Source of the DNA: Streptomyces sp. NBC_01116
GTDB lineage: Bacteria > Actinomycetota > Actinomycetes > Streptomycetales > Streptomycetaceae
Assembly (NCBI RefSeq): GCF_041435495.1
Contig: NZ_CP108644.1
Coordinates: 3,457,501-3,521,500 of the forward strand
Reading direction: 5' to 3'
Length of the DNA: 64,000 nucleotides
Of this stretch, positions 36,301 through 43,460 are shown piece after piece; position 1 is the first letter of the stretch, and each line of letters opens with the position of its first letter. A program made the translations under genes and the position numbers. The notes below the pieces were generated by a model. It ran no database searches, was not told the origin of the DNA, and worked only from the letters and a program-made list of their open reading frames with translations.

Positions 36301-36648
36301 GGCCCCGCCTGATGCATCACTCAGCGACGGAACCAGGCGCCGCAGAGCGCCAGTCAGACCGCCCGTTGCTGCCCCCGTCGACACGAAGCGCCCGTTCAGG
36401 TCCCGCAGCCGGCCGTTCGCGTCGGTCGTGTACTGGGTGACCGCCGTCCCGTTCCGCTGGAGCAGACGGGACAACGCGTTCCCGTCGGCGGTCGCGGACT
36501 GGGTGAGGCGGGTGAAGCTTGTCGACATGTTCGTCGTCGCCGCGGACACCCGGCGGTGCAGCCGGTTCGCGTTGTCCCCGACCCGGTCCAGGACGCGGGA
36601 CAGCCCGTCACGGCCGTCGAGGACGAAGTTCAGGCGGGTGCTGGCCAC
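33370..36648 (-). CDS. tail tape-measure protein
   Basis: Encodes 1092 residues from a GTG that overlaps the stop of the long tail chaperone. The largest gene of the element, Ala/Gly/Lys-rich and helical. Hydrophobic stretches lie around 155-195 (LGAVVPMAAGAGLALGTLTL) and 495-535, and a coiled coil near 575-620. The C-terminus repeats 'KDVGRGLILGLTGEK' and 'AQLGRYTTEGLAVGMRDRMP', words common in actinophage tape measures. It sets tail length (roughly 160 nm if ~1.5 angstrom per residue) and follows the chaperone pair as expected. Confidence 0.92.
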   Translation of the reverse strand: MASTRLNFVLDGRDGLSRVLDRVGDNANRLHRRVSAATTNMSTSFTRLTQSATADGNALSRLLQRNGTAVTQYTTDANGRLRDLNGRFVSTGAATGGLTGALRRLVPSLSDASGGAEDLAKSGSKLGPVMGGVGAALGLSLLPALGAVVPMAAGAGLALGTLTLGFAGVGEAAALAGEDKEKYAKALKKLSPEARTFTKELVSVKGEFSDFGKQIQKAMLPGFTKALKEARPVIDIVGKGMTGLGKGFGDAAAGAGRLFRSGGFQRDLKTNLDLGRSFVGEMTGGLGSLGRSLLDFGAKSGPTLRSFGTGLSGLLGKGGGGLAGMFKGLEPGIGGSAKLLDGLFGAVNRLLPALGRLGGEAGRAFGPLFGELLQFSGKATSALMDGLGFAIKWLSPVFKDLSFGVKSVTSILSILAPTVRDTASAIFGSFMPAFGEVDKAVGPLQRLSNTIRDNKGAIQEFARQAGTAMITVAGAVIEHMPAALGIFRMVTGGMVTAMGGVLHGAAKTFGWIPGIGDKLKKADRSFSSFKDSYISGLKSAEAKTREFAAGALPKLEQGKLKMNISNWTSQIETAKAKLKSLPPDKQAKVRAEISDLQRKIASARATLSSLHDKTVTVTTRHVVVGGQARTSGSHGSQLKYAGGGPIKGPGTSTSDSIDIKASNGEFMMQAKSVDKYGLSFMRAVNDGTLNLRAASSGISSGGSGGLAGAGAEAGRGLSAGLRGAAAEVDGSARVMAAAVTSGVRAELEIASPSKKMRALMKDVGRGLILGLTGEKAKIKATAQDLVRDIWAAWKGTKSTKDSRLVAMVTRDTKKLQALASQRDALAARIKAAKDFAKGITSGARQDASLGQLGIEQEDVSAGTIKAGLQAKLAKMKTFTSYIKTLAKRGLNKSLLRQVLEMGPDQGYAYASALAGSDAGTLKAINSAQTQINKEAEKLGLTGADVMYDSGKNAGKGYLKGLDSQQKAIEAQMLSIAKAMDKAIRKALGIKSPSTVMAQLGRYTTEGLAVGMRDRMPVLDQAVAAVTDRVGAARPVIGRPAFAGVGAGGGVINLNVTFSGLVTDPLATAKQIQKVLADYAMATGQPVRLGVSA

Positions 36649-37243
36649 TACTCACCTCCGTGGGTCTGCGCCGCGGCGATGGCGGCCTGGTGCCGGTCGA
36701 TCCAGCCGGTGAGCAGGTGGAAGTCGTCAATCGTCAGCCGGTCGACGTCGTCGGGGGTGTAGCCGAAGTGGTGGGCGAAGAGTCCGAGATACTCATCCCG
36801 GGTGTCTCGGAACCACTGAGGCTCTGCTCTTTTGGGCCGGGCGCCTGCGCCTCGGTCTGCTCCTTGATCGCCGCGTCGGCGATGGCCGGGTCGTCGGCTG
36901 CCTCGCGCAGCTCCTCCCACGCGCCAGCCAGCTCGGCCGGGTCCTGGCCGTACCGCGTGAACATCTCTGCGGCGTAGCGGTGGGTCTCCTTCGCGTCGAG
37001 CTTCACCTGCACCTCGTCCTCGAACGGGTCGAAGGCGCTGAGCCGCAGGGTGGGGTTCTGCCGCTTCTTGATGACCCAGGCCAGTACGCGGATGGCGGTG
37101 ATGTCCCCGTCGACCAGGCCGCCCTTGAGCAGCGCCCAGGGGCGGTCCGAGTTCGACTCGGCGATCTGGATCTCGCTCGCGCGCAGGCGCCCCGCGTCGA
37201 GGCGCTCGGGCTCGCCGCCGTCCGGGGTGTGGATGATGATCAA
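36648..37243 (-). CDS. long tail assembly chaperone (gpGT-type), made by -1 ribosomal frameshift
   Basis: Shares its start with the short chaperone (ATG at 37243). At the slippery site 36836-36830 the ribosome can slip back one base after codon 138 (Lys) and continue as Arg-Ala-Glu-Pro-Gln-Trp for 60 more residues to a TAG at 36650-36648, giving 198 residues. The added part (WFRDTRDEYLGLFAHHFGYT...) has no start of its own. Paired G/GT proteins made this way lie just before the tape measure in most long-tailed phages, and chaperone it during tail assembly. Confidence 0.85.
36734..37243 (-). CDS. short tail assembly chaperone (gpG-type)
   Basis: Encodes 169 residues when no frameshift occurs. 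The body (LLKGGLVDGDITAIRVLAWVI, FDPFEDEVQVKLDAKETHRYAAEMF) is a mixed domain typical of actinophage tail chaperones. After residue 138 the in-frame tail is Ser/Thr/Pro-rich and unstructured. It precedes the tape-measure gene. Its job is to hold the tape measure soluble during tube polymerisation. Confidence 0.85.
   Translation of the reverse strand: MIIIHTPDGGEPERLDAGRLRASEIQIAESNSDRPWALLKGGLVDGDITAIRVLAWVIKKRQNPTLRLSAFDPFEDEVQVKLDAKETHRYAAEMFTRYGQDPAELAGAWEELREAADDPAIADAAIKEQTEAQAPGPKEQSLSGSETPGMSISDSSPTTSATPPTTSTG
36830..36836 (-). promoter_or_regulatory. -1 programmed frameshift heptamer CCCAAAA
   Basis: Read on the minus strand, the zero frame is C CCA AAA G; slipping back gives CCC AAA AGA. 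This fits the X-XXY-YYZ rule for tandem -1 slippage and is a motif known from many phage chaperone pairs. The downstream frame then stays open for 60 codons. Confidence 0.85.
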
Positions 37244-37252
37244 CGGGGTCTC

Positions 37253-37768
37253 CTATTCGAGTTGGTGGCGCACGTCCTCGAGGACGCGCGCTACCTCGGA
37301 CTGCATGCGGGGGGTGTGCTGACGGACCGTGCGGTCCCACCACAGGGCCGGGGTGCGCTGGTTCGTCCACCGGCTGCGGTTGCCGAACACCGGGTGCCTC
37401 AAGCGGCCGTCGTTCAGCTGGTAGAGCACGCCGACGGAGATGTCCCGGGGCAGACGGCCCTTGTCGACGTAGATCCGGGCCCCGGGGTTACTGCCGGTGC
37501 GGACGCTGATCCGGACCGCCTCGGCGAGCGTGGCCCGGAACGGGCGGGACGTCGGCGACGGGCCGCCTCGGCTCCCCGCGCGCCGGCCATCCGCGGCCAG
37601 GCGCAGGTTGCGGATGACGTCCTGCATATCGCGGTGCAGCGGCTCAGCAGCCCGCCGTACACGCCGGGCCATGTTCCGCTGGATCGGGGCACCGGACACC
37701 GCGCGAAGCCGACGAGAGAGGTCCAGCAGTTGCCCGGTGCCCGTGATCTGTACCGAGGAAATAGCCAT
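37253..37768 (-). CDS. minor tail/head-tail protein (HK97 gp10-like position)
   Basis: Encodes 171 residues, rich in Arg. The N-terminal half is helical (LLDLSRRLRAVSGAPIQRNMARRVRRAAEPL); the centre has a strand-rich part (SNPGARIYVDKGRLPRDISVGVLY) and PVFGNRSRWTNQ, a motif seen in phage gp10/tail-completion proteins. It lies between the tail tube and the chaperones, whereas gp10-type proteins more often precede the tube. The specific role is inferred. Confidence 0.65.
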   Translation of the reverse strand: MAISSVQITGTGQLLDLSRRLRAVSGAPIQRNMARRVRRAAEPLHRDMQDVIRNLRLAADGRRAGSRGGPSPTSRPFRATLAEAVRISVRTGSNPGARIYVDKGRLPRDISVGVLYQLNDGRLRHPVFGNRSRWTNQRTPALWWDRTVRQHTPRMQSEVARVLEDVRHQLE

Positions 37769-37779
37769 CAGGCCACCTC

Positions 37780-38766
37780 CTACAGCGCGGTGTCCGTGGA
37801 CATGTACTCGATGGACGTCGGGTTGGTGCCGTCGTACAGGCCGGTGAAGGCATAGGTCGGCTTGATGACGTCGAAGCCGTCGATGACCGGCGGCGCGTCA
37901 TCGATCCGGATCGCGGGGACCTTGACCGTGAACCGCTCGTAGTGCGTTGCCGCGATCAGCGGGCCAGTGAAGTCCCAGACGAGACTGGTCGCGGCGTCGC
38001 TGGTGTGCAGGTCGTCGAGAGTGGTGGCGACGTAGTCCGTCTCGATGCTCCCGGTGATCTTCACCTGGTCGTTCGAGATGGGCTCCTTCTTGAGACCGCT
38101 CTGCCCGGCGTAGAAGCGCTCGACGGCCATCGGCCGCTCGATCTTCACGGACATCTTGCGGATGCCGTCGAGCGCCGTCTCGGACGAGTAGGTCCCGGTC
38201 TTCACCGACATCTGCGTGAAGTTGAACGGGCTCATGGCCGGGTACGTCGCGACCGCCAGGGTCTGCGTCTCGTCGCAGTCCTTCGCGTCGATCTCGAACG
38301 TCGCCAGCAGCATCCCGCCGACCTCGCACGAGAACTCAGCGCTGATGACCTTGCACCCGAGGAACGTCTTGTCGGTGACCGTGCCCGTGGTCAGCGGCAC
38401 GCCCTTCTGGATCGTCAACGACTTCCCTGCGGTGTCCGCGAGGATGTGCGTCTGGAGATATGCCGCCGTGGCCGCCTGCTGCACCGGGGTCACCGTCGTA
38501 CCCATCAGCGTTTGCAGCAAGGTCCCCATGGCCTTGTTGGTGACCTCCATCTCCAGGCTGCCGGACGCCTGCCGCTGCGTCACCACCCGACGGGACGACA
38601 GCGCCACCAGGCGGCCCGACGCAATGCCCGCCGACTGGGCCGTCGTCTTCTTGAGCTGAAGGCTCTCCTTCGTCGGCTCGATGAACTTCGCCGGCGCGAC
38701 GAACGTGCCGTAGCTGCTCTCGGCCGCGATACCGATCTGGCCGCCGAGCCCTGAACCGATCGCCAT
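37780..38766 (-). CDS. major tail tube protein
   Basis: Encodes 328 residues. It has typical features of actinophage tail tube proteins: an N-terminal beta start with ESSYGTFVAPAKFIEPTKESL, a long set of amphipathic strands, and a hydrophobic C-terminal half (YAFTGLYDGTNPTSIEYMSTDTAL). Its place after the connector genes and before the chaperones is the standard one. It should polymerise around the tape measure to form the tail tube. Confidence 0.88.
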   Translation of the reverse strand: MAIGSGLGGQIGIAAESSYGTFVAPAKFIEPTKESLQLKKTTAQSAGIASGRLVALSSRRVVTQRQASGSLEMEVTNKAMGTLLQTLMGTTVTPVQQAATAAYLQTHILADTAGKSLTIQKGVPLTTGTVTDKTFLGCKVISAEFSCEVGGMLLATFEIDAKDCDETQTLAVATYPAMSPFNFTQMSVKTGTYSSETALDGIRKMSVKIERPMAVERFYAGQSGLKKEPISNDQVKITGSIETDYVATTLDDLHTSDAATSLVWDFTGPLIAATHYERFTVKVPAIRIDDAPPVIDGFDVIKPTYAFTGLYDGTNPTSIEYMSTDTAL

Positions 38767-38769
38767 GGG

Positions 38770-39000
38770 TCAGCCCTCCTTCGAGCCGGACGCGGCCTTG
38801 ACCGCAGGGGTGGACTTCTTCAGCGGGGCCAAGGCCGTCTCGTCCCTCGGCTCCTCGATGCCCTCCCACGTCGCGGGCTGGCACACGTAGCCCTCAAACC
38901 GCTGGTCGGGCACCTCGACGATCTCGTCGGGCTGTACCTCGCGGCTGCCGAGCTCCGGCACGGTGACCGGCTCGGCGCCGATGTAGCGCACTCGCGCCAT
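38770..39000 (-). CDS. small tail/neck protein
   Basis: Encodes 76 residues from ATG, three bases before the tail tube gene. The start (RVRYIGAEPVTVPELGSREVQPDEIVEV) is strand-rich and resembles short domains next to tail tubes in actinophages; the end is Lys/Ala-rich. It could be a tail-terminator partner or decoration protein. Function not proven. Confidence 0.65.
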   Translation of the reverse strand: MARVRYIGAEPVTVPELGSREVQPDEIVEVPDQRFEGYVCQPATWEGIEEPRDETALAPLKKSTPAVKAASGSKEG

Positions 39001-39024
39001 GGCTGTCCTCCTGGTTGGTGATGA

Positions 39025-39492
39025 TCAGATGCGGGCGCGGTACGCCACGGTGAAGCCGAGCCCGGCGTAGGCCCCGTTTTCGGTCTGCGCCTCGACCAGG
39101 GACCCGCCGGTCACCTCGGACCACAGCACCGTCCCGTTGAGCGTCGGGGCCTCAGGGGCAGCGTCGGAACCGCGCAGCGCGTTCTCGACCTCGGCCAGCA
39201 GCCCGAAGACCTGGTTGCGGCGGAGCCGCATGTCCTTGTCGCCGCCACGGGCCTCGGCGTAGCAGGAGATCACCGCGTCTTCGTCGCGCCGCCGCGCGCC
39301 CGCGTTGGCGAAGGCCTGCTGAAGCTCGGCCGCCTGGTCGGAGCCCGGCGAGTAGCCGATGTAGATGCGGAGCCGCTCGGTGAAGTTCACGCCCGGTGGC
39401 CCGTCGATGACCCGGGCCTCGGCCAGCCCGGGGGCCGCGCCGAGGATGTTTAGCAGCGCGTCGATCGCGGCCGGTGCCGCTGACGTCGCCAT
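39025..39492 (-). CDS. tail terminator/completion-type protein
   Basis: Encodes 155 residues; ATG overlaps the stop of the upstream connector (ATGA). Starts AAIDALLNILGAAPGLAEARVIDGPPG, with strands such as ERLRIYIGYSPG and GAYAGLGFTVAYRARI. Position between the head-tail connector and the tube fits a tail terminator (gpU/gp17-like). No diagnostic motif; assignment is by order and build. Confidence 0.65.
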   Translation of the reverse strand: MATSAAPAAIDALLNILGAAPGLAEARVIDGPPGVNFTERLRIYIGYSPGSDQAAELQQAFANAGARRRDEDAVISCYAEARGGDKDMRLRRNQVFGLLAEVENALRGSDAAPEAPTLNGTVLWSEVTGGSLVEAQTENGAYAGLGFTVAYRARI

Positions 39493-40037
39493 CACGCCAC
39501 CCCCGGCGGCAGCTTGTACGGCTCCAGCAGCTCCAGCACCCGGTTGGGGATGGCGTACCCGAAGCCCGGGATGGGCTCCGTCACGCTGTAGTCGTCGGCC
39601 CCGCCACCGCCCCGCGCGGCCCCGTACTGCGTGCGCCACAGGTGTTGGAGCAGCAGCAGTGCAGCCAGCCGGATGGTGGGCGGAACCTCAGTACCGCGGC
39701 CCGCCGTGTACGTCACCGTCCACCGGGTCCTGGCGAACGTGCCGCCCTTGCGCCACACCATGCCCGCCGGTCCGTCCAGCACCAGCGTGCTGATGTCGAG
39801 GGCCGGGCCGCCCAGTAGCGGCGCGATGGACACCAGCGCGACCGCGGGAATGTGGGTGAGGCACATGCTGTCGCCGCGGCCCTCGATGTTCTCGGACACC
39901 TCCCGCGTCACCACCGGCCCCACATACCGCTCGATCGGCGCCGTGATCCCGTCGATGAACCGCTGAAGCTCCTGGTCGTCCGTGGTCGTCTCGATGTCCA
40001 ACTGGGCCTTGGCCTCAGCCAGCGTCAGCAGTGCCAC
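39492..40037 (-). CDS. head-tail connector protein (gp6/adaptor-like)
   Basis: Encodes 181 residues from GTG 40037, seven bases after AGAGG; a GTG two codons earlier is also possible. The N-terminus LLTLAEAKAQLDIETTTDDQELQRFIDGITAPIERY is the classic start of HK97 gp6-type adaptors, a helical protein that sits under the portal. Overlaps the next gene by four bases. Confidence 0.82.
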   Translation of the reverse strand: MALLTLAEAKAQLDIETTTDDQELQRFIDGITAPIERYVGPVVTREVSENIEGRGDSMCLTHIPAVALVSIAPLLGGPALDISTLVLDGPAGMVWRKGGTFARTRWTVTYTAGRGTEVPPTIRLAALLLLQHLWRTQYGAARGGGGADDYSVTEPIPGFGYAIPNRVLELLEPYKLPPGVA

Positions 40038-40047
40038 ACCCACCCCT

Positions 40048-40272
40048 CTACTTCGTCGGCTTCGCCGCGGGCTTCCGGCCGGACGGGGTCGACGTCTCGG
40101 CCGGCGGGGCCGTGGCCTCTTCGACCTCCGGCTCGTCGTCCGGTTCCCCGGCGAGGCCTGCGGCGATGAGCTGCTTCGCCTCGTCGTCGGGCAGGTTCAC
40201 GGTCCCGCCCTTCTCCGGCCACGGCTCGCCGTTGCGGGTCCCGGACACGGTCACCTTCATGCGCACCCGCAT
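40048..40272 (-). CDS. small head-associated protein
   Basis: Encodes 74 residues; GGGAGG six bases upstream of ATG 40272 decides the start. The first ~45 residues are folded (VTVSGTRNGEPWPEKGGTVNLPDDEAKQLIAAGL) and the rest is an acidic and Lys/Pro/Ala tail. It directly follows the major capsid gene, where head-fibre or decoration proteins often lie. Function unknown. Confidence 0.65.
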   Translation of the reverse strand: MRVRMKVTVSGTRNGEPWPEKGGTVNLPDDEAKQLIAAGLAGEPDDEPEVEEATAPPAETSTPSGRKPAAKPTK

Positions 40273-40296
40273 GGGTGCCTCCCTTCACAGAACGGA

Positions 40297-40323
40297 GGCG
40301 GGGCGGCGGGTTGCCGCCCCGCC
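40297..40323 (-). terminator. hairpin after the major capsid gene
   Basis: Perfect 11-base arms GGCGGGGCGGC/GCCGCCCCGCC with a 5-base loop, seven bases past the capsid stop codon. Such a partial terminator would raise capsid output over downstream tail genes in the same transcript. Confidence 0.7.
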
Positions 40324-40329
40324 GGCGGG

Positions 40330-41547
40330 TCAGCTCGCGCCACCCGCGAAGACCTTGACCGCACCGGTCTGGTCGACCAGCAGGCCGTCGGCCCGGATGA
40401 TCGCCCGGTAGGTGACGAGGTCGGTGTTGAACGCGTAGTCGTCGGACCGCTCGAACCGGACCCCGCCCGCCATGCGGACGTAGTACTGGGAGAAGTCACC
40501 GAACCCGACCGACTTGGCGGACAGGCCGACCGCGGCGACGTTCGGGTCGGTGTGGACCGGCTTGCCCAGCAGCTGGTCCGGGGTGCCGACCTGGATGGAC
40601 GGCTGCCACAGGTACTGGCCCTGCTGGTCCTTGAGCTTCCGGGCCGCCCCGAGGGTGGCGTCGCGCATCAGCCAGCCGCAGCTGGAGCTGTTCCGGTACG
40701 GGGAGATCACCGAGTAGTACAGGTCGATGAGGTCGTCCGCCGTGAACGCGCCCGCGACGCTGGTGGCGCCGGTCTTGCCGGTCGTCGCGGTCACCATGAC
40801 GCCGGTCGGCTTGCTCGATCCGTCGCCGGTGATGGCGTGCGTGCCGAACGCGTTGCCGAGCGCCCGCCCGGACTGCATGGACAGGAACCCCTGGAGGTCG
40901 ACGCCGGTGTCGGCCAGCAGCTCGCTGCTGATCTGGAGCAGTACGCCGTACTTGTACGCGCCCAGGGACCGCTTTGCGAACGCCGGGTCAGACTCCGTCA
41001 GGGCAGTCGCCTCAGCCGTCAGCGCCGCGCTGGAGAACGCGGTGGTGACGGGCATCTCGATCGTCTCGCCCGATGCCGTGTTCAGGACCGTCGGGCCGGC
41101 CGACATGATGCCGGACACCTCGATGAGGTGCGCCATCAGCTGCCCGTAGAACGTGGTCGGAACCGTGTTGCCACCGGCAGTCGCCGTGCCCTTGGTCAGG
41201 TCACGGAACGCGACCCCCTCGGGCGCGGCCACGTCGAAGCCGCGCATCTCGCCGCGGGCCCACCGGCGCAACTCCGAGTCTCCCTCGGCGCTTTTGCGCT
41301 CCTGGGTCTCCGGCTTCGCGAGGAGCGACCGGAACGCCTCGTCGGCGTCCTTGGTCCGCTGCTCGGCGTCCAGAAGCGACTTGACCCGGAGGTCGATCTG
41401 GTCGATCTCGTTGTTGAGCCGCTGCCACGTCTGCTCCTCTTCGCCCGCGAGGTCCTCCTTCCGGGCTTCGGCTGCGTCGAGCAGCTCCTTCGCCTGCTCC
41501 CACAGGGCGTTGCGGCGCTCGTGAATCTGCTTGATGAACTGGGACAT
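40330..41547 (-). CDS. major capsid protein, HK97 fold
   Basis: Encodes 405 residues. The first ~110 residues are a charged coiled-coil delta domain (EAKELLDAAEARKEDLAGEEE-type sequence) acting as scaffold. The prohead protease probably removes it near residues 105-120. The rest shows HK97 capsid traits: TVPTTFYGQLMAHLIEVSGI, IEMPVTTAFSSAALTAE, and late GVRFERSDDYAFNTDLVTYRAI. Lies directly downstream of the protease gene. It builds the icosahedral shell. Confidence 0.93.
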   Translation of the reverse strand: MSQFIKQIHERRNALWEQAKELLDAAEARKEDLAGEEEQTWQRLNNEIDQIDLRVKSLLDAEQRTKDADEAFRSLLAKPETQERKSAEGDSELRRWARGEMRGFDVAAPEGVAFRDLTKGTATAGGNTVPTTFYGQLMAHLIEVSGIMSAGPTVLNTASGETIEMPVTTAFSSAALTAEATALTESDPAFAKRSLGAYKYGVLLQISSELLADTGVDLQGFLSMQSGRALGNAFGTHAITGDGSSKPTGVMVTATTGKTGATSVAGAFTADDLIDLYYSVISPYRNSSSCGWLMRDATLGAARKLKDQQGQYLWQPSIQVGTPDQLLGKPVHTDPNVAAVGLSAKSVGFGDFSQYYVRMAGGVRFERSDDYAFNTDLVTYRAIIRADGLLVDQTGAVKVFAGGAS

Positions 41548-41627
41548 GTGCCCTCCTTGGGCATGACGACGACGCCCTGCGGCCGGACGGCCGGGGCGAT
41601 GGGTGGTGAGGTGGGTGTCGCCCTGCC

Positions 41628-42305
41628 TCAGAAAGTGCGGCGCCGGTACAGCTCGGCGCGCCGCTGCCGCAACGCCAGCGGCGGGTGGGTGTCGCCCTGC
41701 CCGCCCTCCGGCGCAAGATCGATGTGGGTGCGCTTCGGCACCAGGAACGTCTTCAGGTCGCCCGCCTCGGCCGCGGCCCGCACCTCGTCCAGCCCGGCAC
41801 CCGCCTTCTCGGCAAGCGACCGCAGGCCCGTGGAAGTGTCGAGGTAGGCGGGGTCGTTGACCGGGGCCACGTCGACCAGCTGGCCGACGAGGAGCGTCCG
41901 CACGGGGAACCCGTCCTCGGTCATCGCCCAGTCGTCATCCAGCGTCCGGAACGCGAACGACGACTCTGCGACGTCACCGCGCTGCACCAGCTCGTACACG
42001 TCCGCCCGCGCGGCCGGCACGTCGACCGCATAGTCGAGGCCCGTGCCGTCCGTGGACAGCCGCAGCGTCCCTGACCGGGACGTGCCCAGCAGCATGTTGT
42101 TGTCGTGGTTGTAGCGGGCCATCACCCGCGGCCACCCGTCGCCCTGCGACTTGGCGAAGAACCCCGGGTCGATCCGCTCCACGAACCCGCCCAGGTTCCG
42201 CGACAGCGCGTTGAACTTCGCCGCGTACCCGCCGATCGTCCTTGTCTCCCCGGCAGCCCGGACCTCAACGAGGCCTCGGGTGAACCGGCGCTCGGCCTCG
42301 TTCAC
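41628..42305 (-). CDS. prohead protease, HK97 family (U35)
   Basis: Encodes 225 residues. The family pattern is clear: TIGGYAAKFNALSRNLGGFVE at the start, catalytic His in ARYNHD and Ser in VAESSFAFR, then VDVAPVNDPAYLDTS. It overlaps the portal gene by ATGA. It should cleave the capsid delta domain during maturation. Confidence 0.93.
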   Translation of the reverse strand: MNEAERRFTRGLVEVRAAGETRTIGGYAAKFNALSRNLGGFVERIDPGFFAKSQGDGWPRVMARYNHDNNMLLGTSRSGTLRLSTDGTGLDYAVDVPAARADVYELVQRGDVAESSFAFRTLDDDWAMTEDGFPVRTLLVGQLVDVAPVNDPAYLDTSTGLRSLAEKAGAGLDEVRAAAEAGDLKTFLVPKRTHIDLAPEGGQGDTHPPLALRQRRAELYRRRTF

Positions 42306-43450
42306 TTCTTCTCGCTCTCGTTGGACGCCACCCCGGTGAGCGGCGCGTAGTCAGCGCCCAGGCCGTTCGGCAAGGGCTCCAGCTCTTCGAGGAGCCGCAG
42401 CTCGTCGATGCTGTTCAGCCCGATCACGCGGGCAATCCGGTGCGTCTGGTACCGGGTCAGCGTGTCCGTGCGGAGCATCGCGTCCACGTTGAACCGCACG
42501 TCCTCCGCCGGAGGCCGCAGCAGCGACAGCGCCTCTTCCAAGCGGGCCAGCCACGGACGCAGCGTCCACGTCAGCAGGTCGATGCTGTTCTGCTCGACCG
42601 TGGCGTAGGTGAGGCTGCTCCCGGTCTCGCCGCCAACCTTCTCCGGCGGAACCCCGTAGATCGCCGCGATCTGATTGGCCGACGCCTTGATGGTCTCCAG
42701 GAACTGCGACTCGTTCGCCGGGACGCTGATCGGCCGGTACTTCGTGCCGAGCCCCAAGGCGACGATGTCGCGCCCCTGCGCGGCCTCCTTGAACCGGGCC
42801 TTCAAGATCCCCGCGTTCTCCTTCGAGACCTCCTTGTCGGTCTCCAGGACAGCCGCCGGGGTCGACCCGTTCGCGAACCAGTCCCGCCCGAACTCCTGAG
42901 CCAGCAGCCCCGTGTCCGTCGTCGTCGCGAAGTACGCGATCGGCGACAACCCCAGAATCTGACCAGGCAGGGTGTACGCCGGGATGTGGAACATCTGGCC
43001 CGGTTCCATCCGCCGGCCCTTGTAGAACCACACCGGCGTCGCAGCCAGGTTGTCCTCCAGGTGCACGTCATCCGGGTGCAACCACTCCACCTGAGACGGC
43101 CAGCCGGCCGCGTCGTGCGCCACGACGAACCCGTAGGCGTTGCCCCGCAGCGTCAGCGACGTCATGCACCGATGCAGCCAGTCGTACCGCGTGCCGACCG
43201 CTGCAGGCCGGGTGAAGACCGGCGGGGACACCATCGGCCGCCGGGCCGTGCCCTCCCCGATATACGACTTCAGCGGCATCGACGCCACCGAGTCCGACAG
43301 CAGTCGCGTAGCCGCGTACACCGGGGCCAGGCGCAACGCCCGCTCCTGCCCCCGGCCCGCCAACTGCAGAGCGTCCCCGCCGGATCCCCACACGTCCTGG
43401 TACGTAATCGCTCGCGCCGCCGCGCGGCGGAAGGGCCACCACCAGCTCAT
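42302..43450 (-). CDS. portal protein, HK97 family
   Basis: Encodes 382 residues. Typical sequence includes RLAPVYAATRLLSDSVASMPL, LRGNAYGFVV, QILGLSPIAYFATT and IAAIYGVPPEKVGGETGSSLTYATVEQNSIDL. The portal forms the dodecameric ring for DNA entry and exit. It sits between terminase and protease as in HK97, with a 10-base gap to the terminase gene. Confidence 0.93.
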   Translation of the reverse strand: MSWWWPFRRAAARAITYQDVWGSGGDALQLAGRGQERALRLAPVYAATRLLSDSVASMPLKSYIGEGTARRPMVSPPVFTRPAAVGTRYDWLHRCMTSLTLRGNAYGFVVAHDAAGWPSQVEWLHPDDVHLEDNLAATPVWFYKGRRMEPGQMFHIPAYTLPGQILGLSPIAYFATTTDTGLLAQEFGRDWFANGSTPAAVLETDKEVSKENAGILKARFKEAAQGRDIVALGLGTKYRPISVPANESQFLETIKASANQIAAIYGVPPEKVGGETGSSLTYATVEQNSIDLLTWTLRPWLARLEEALSLLRPPAEDVRFNVDAMLRTDTLTRYQTHRIARVIGLNSIDELRLLEELEPLPNGLGADYAPLTGVASNESEKK

Positions 43451-43460
43451 CGGAACCCCT

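Noticed and set aside
36648..37370. A separate 240-codon gene over the chaperone region
   Set aside because: Its first ~180 codons are an Arg/Pro/Gly shadow of the short chaperone; only the last 60 codons are meaningful, reached by frameshift.
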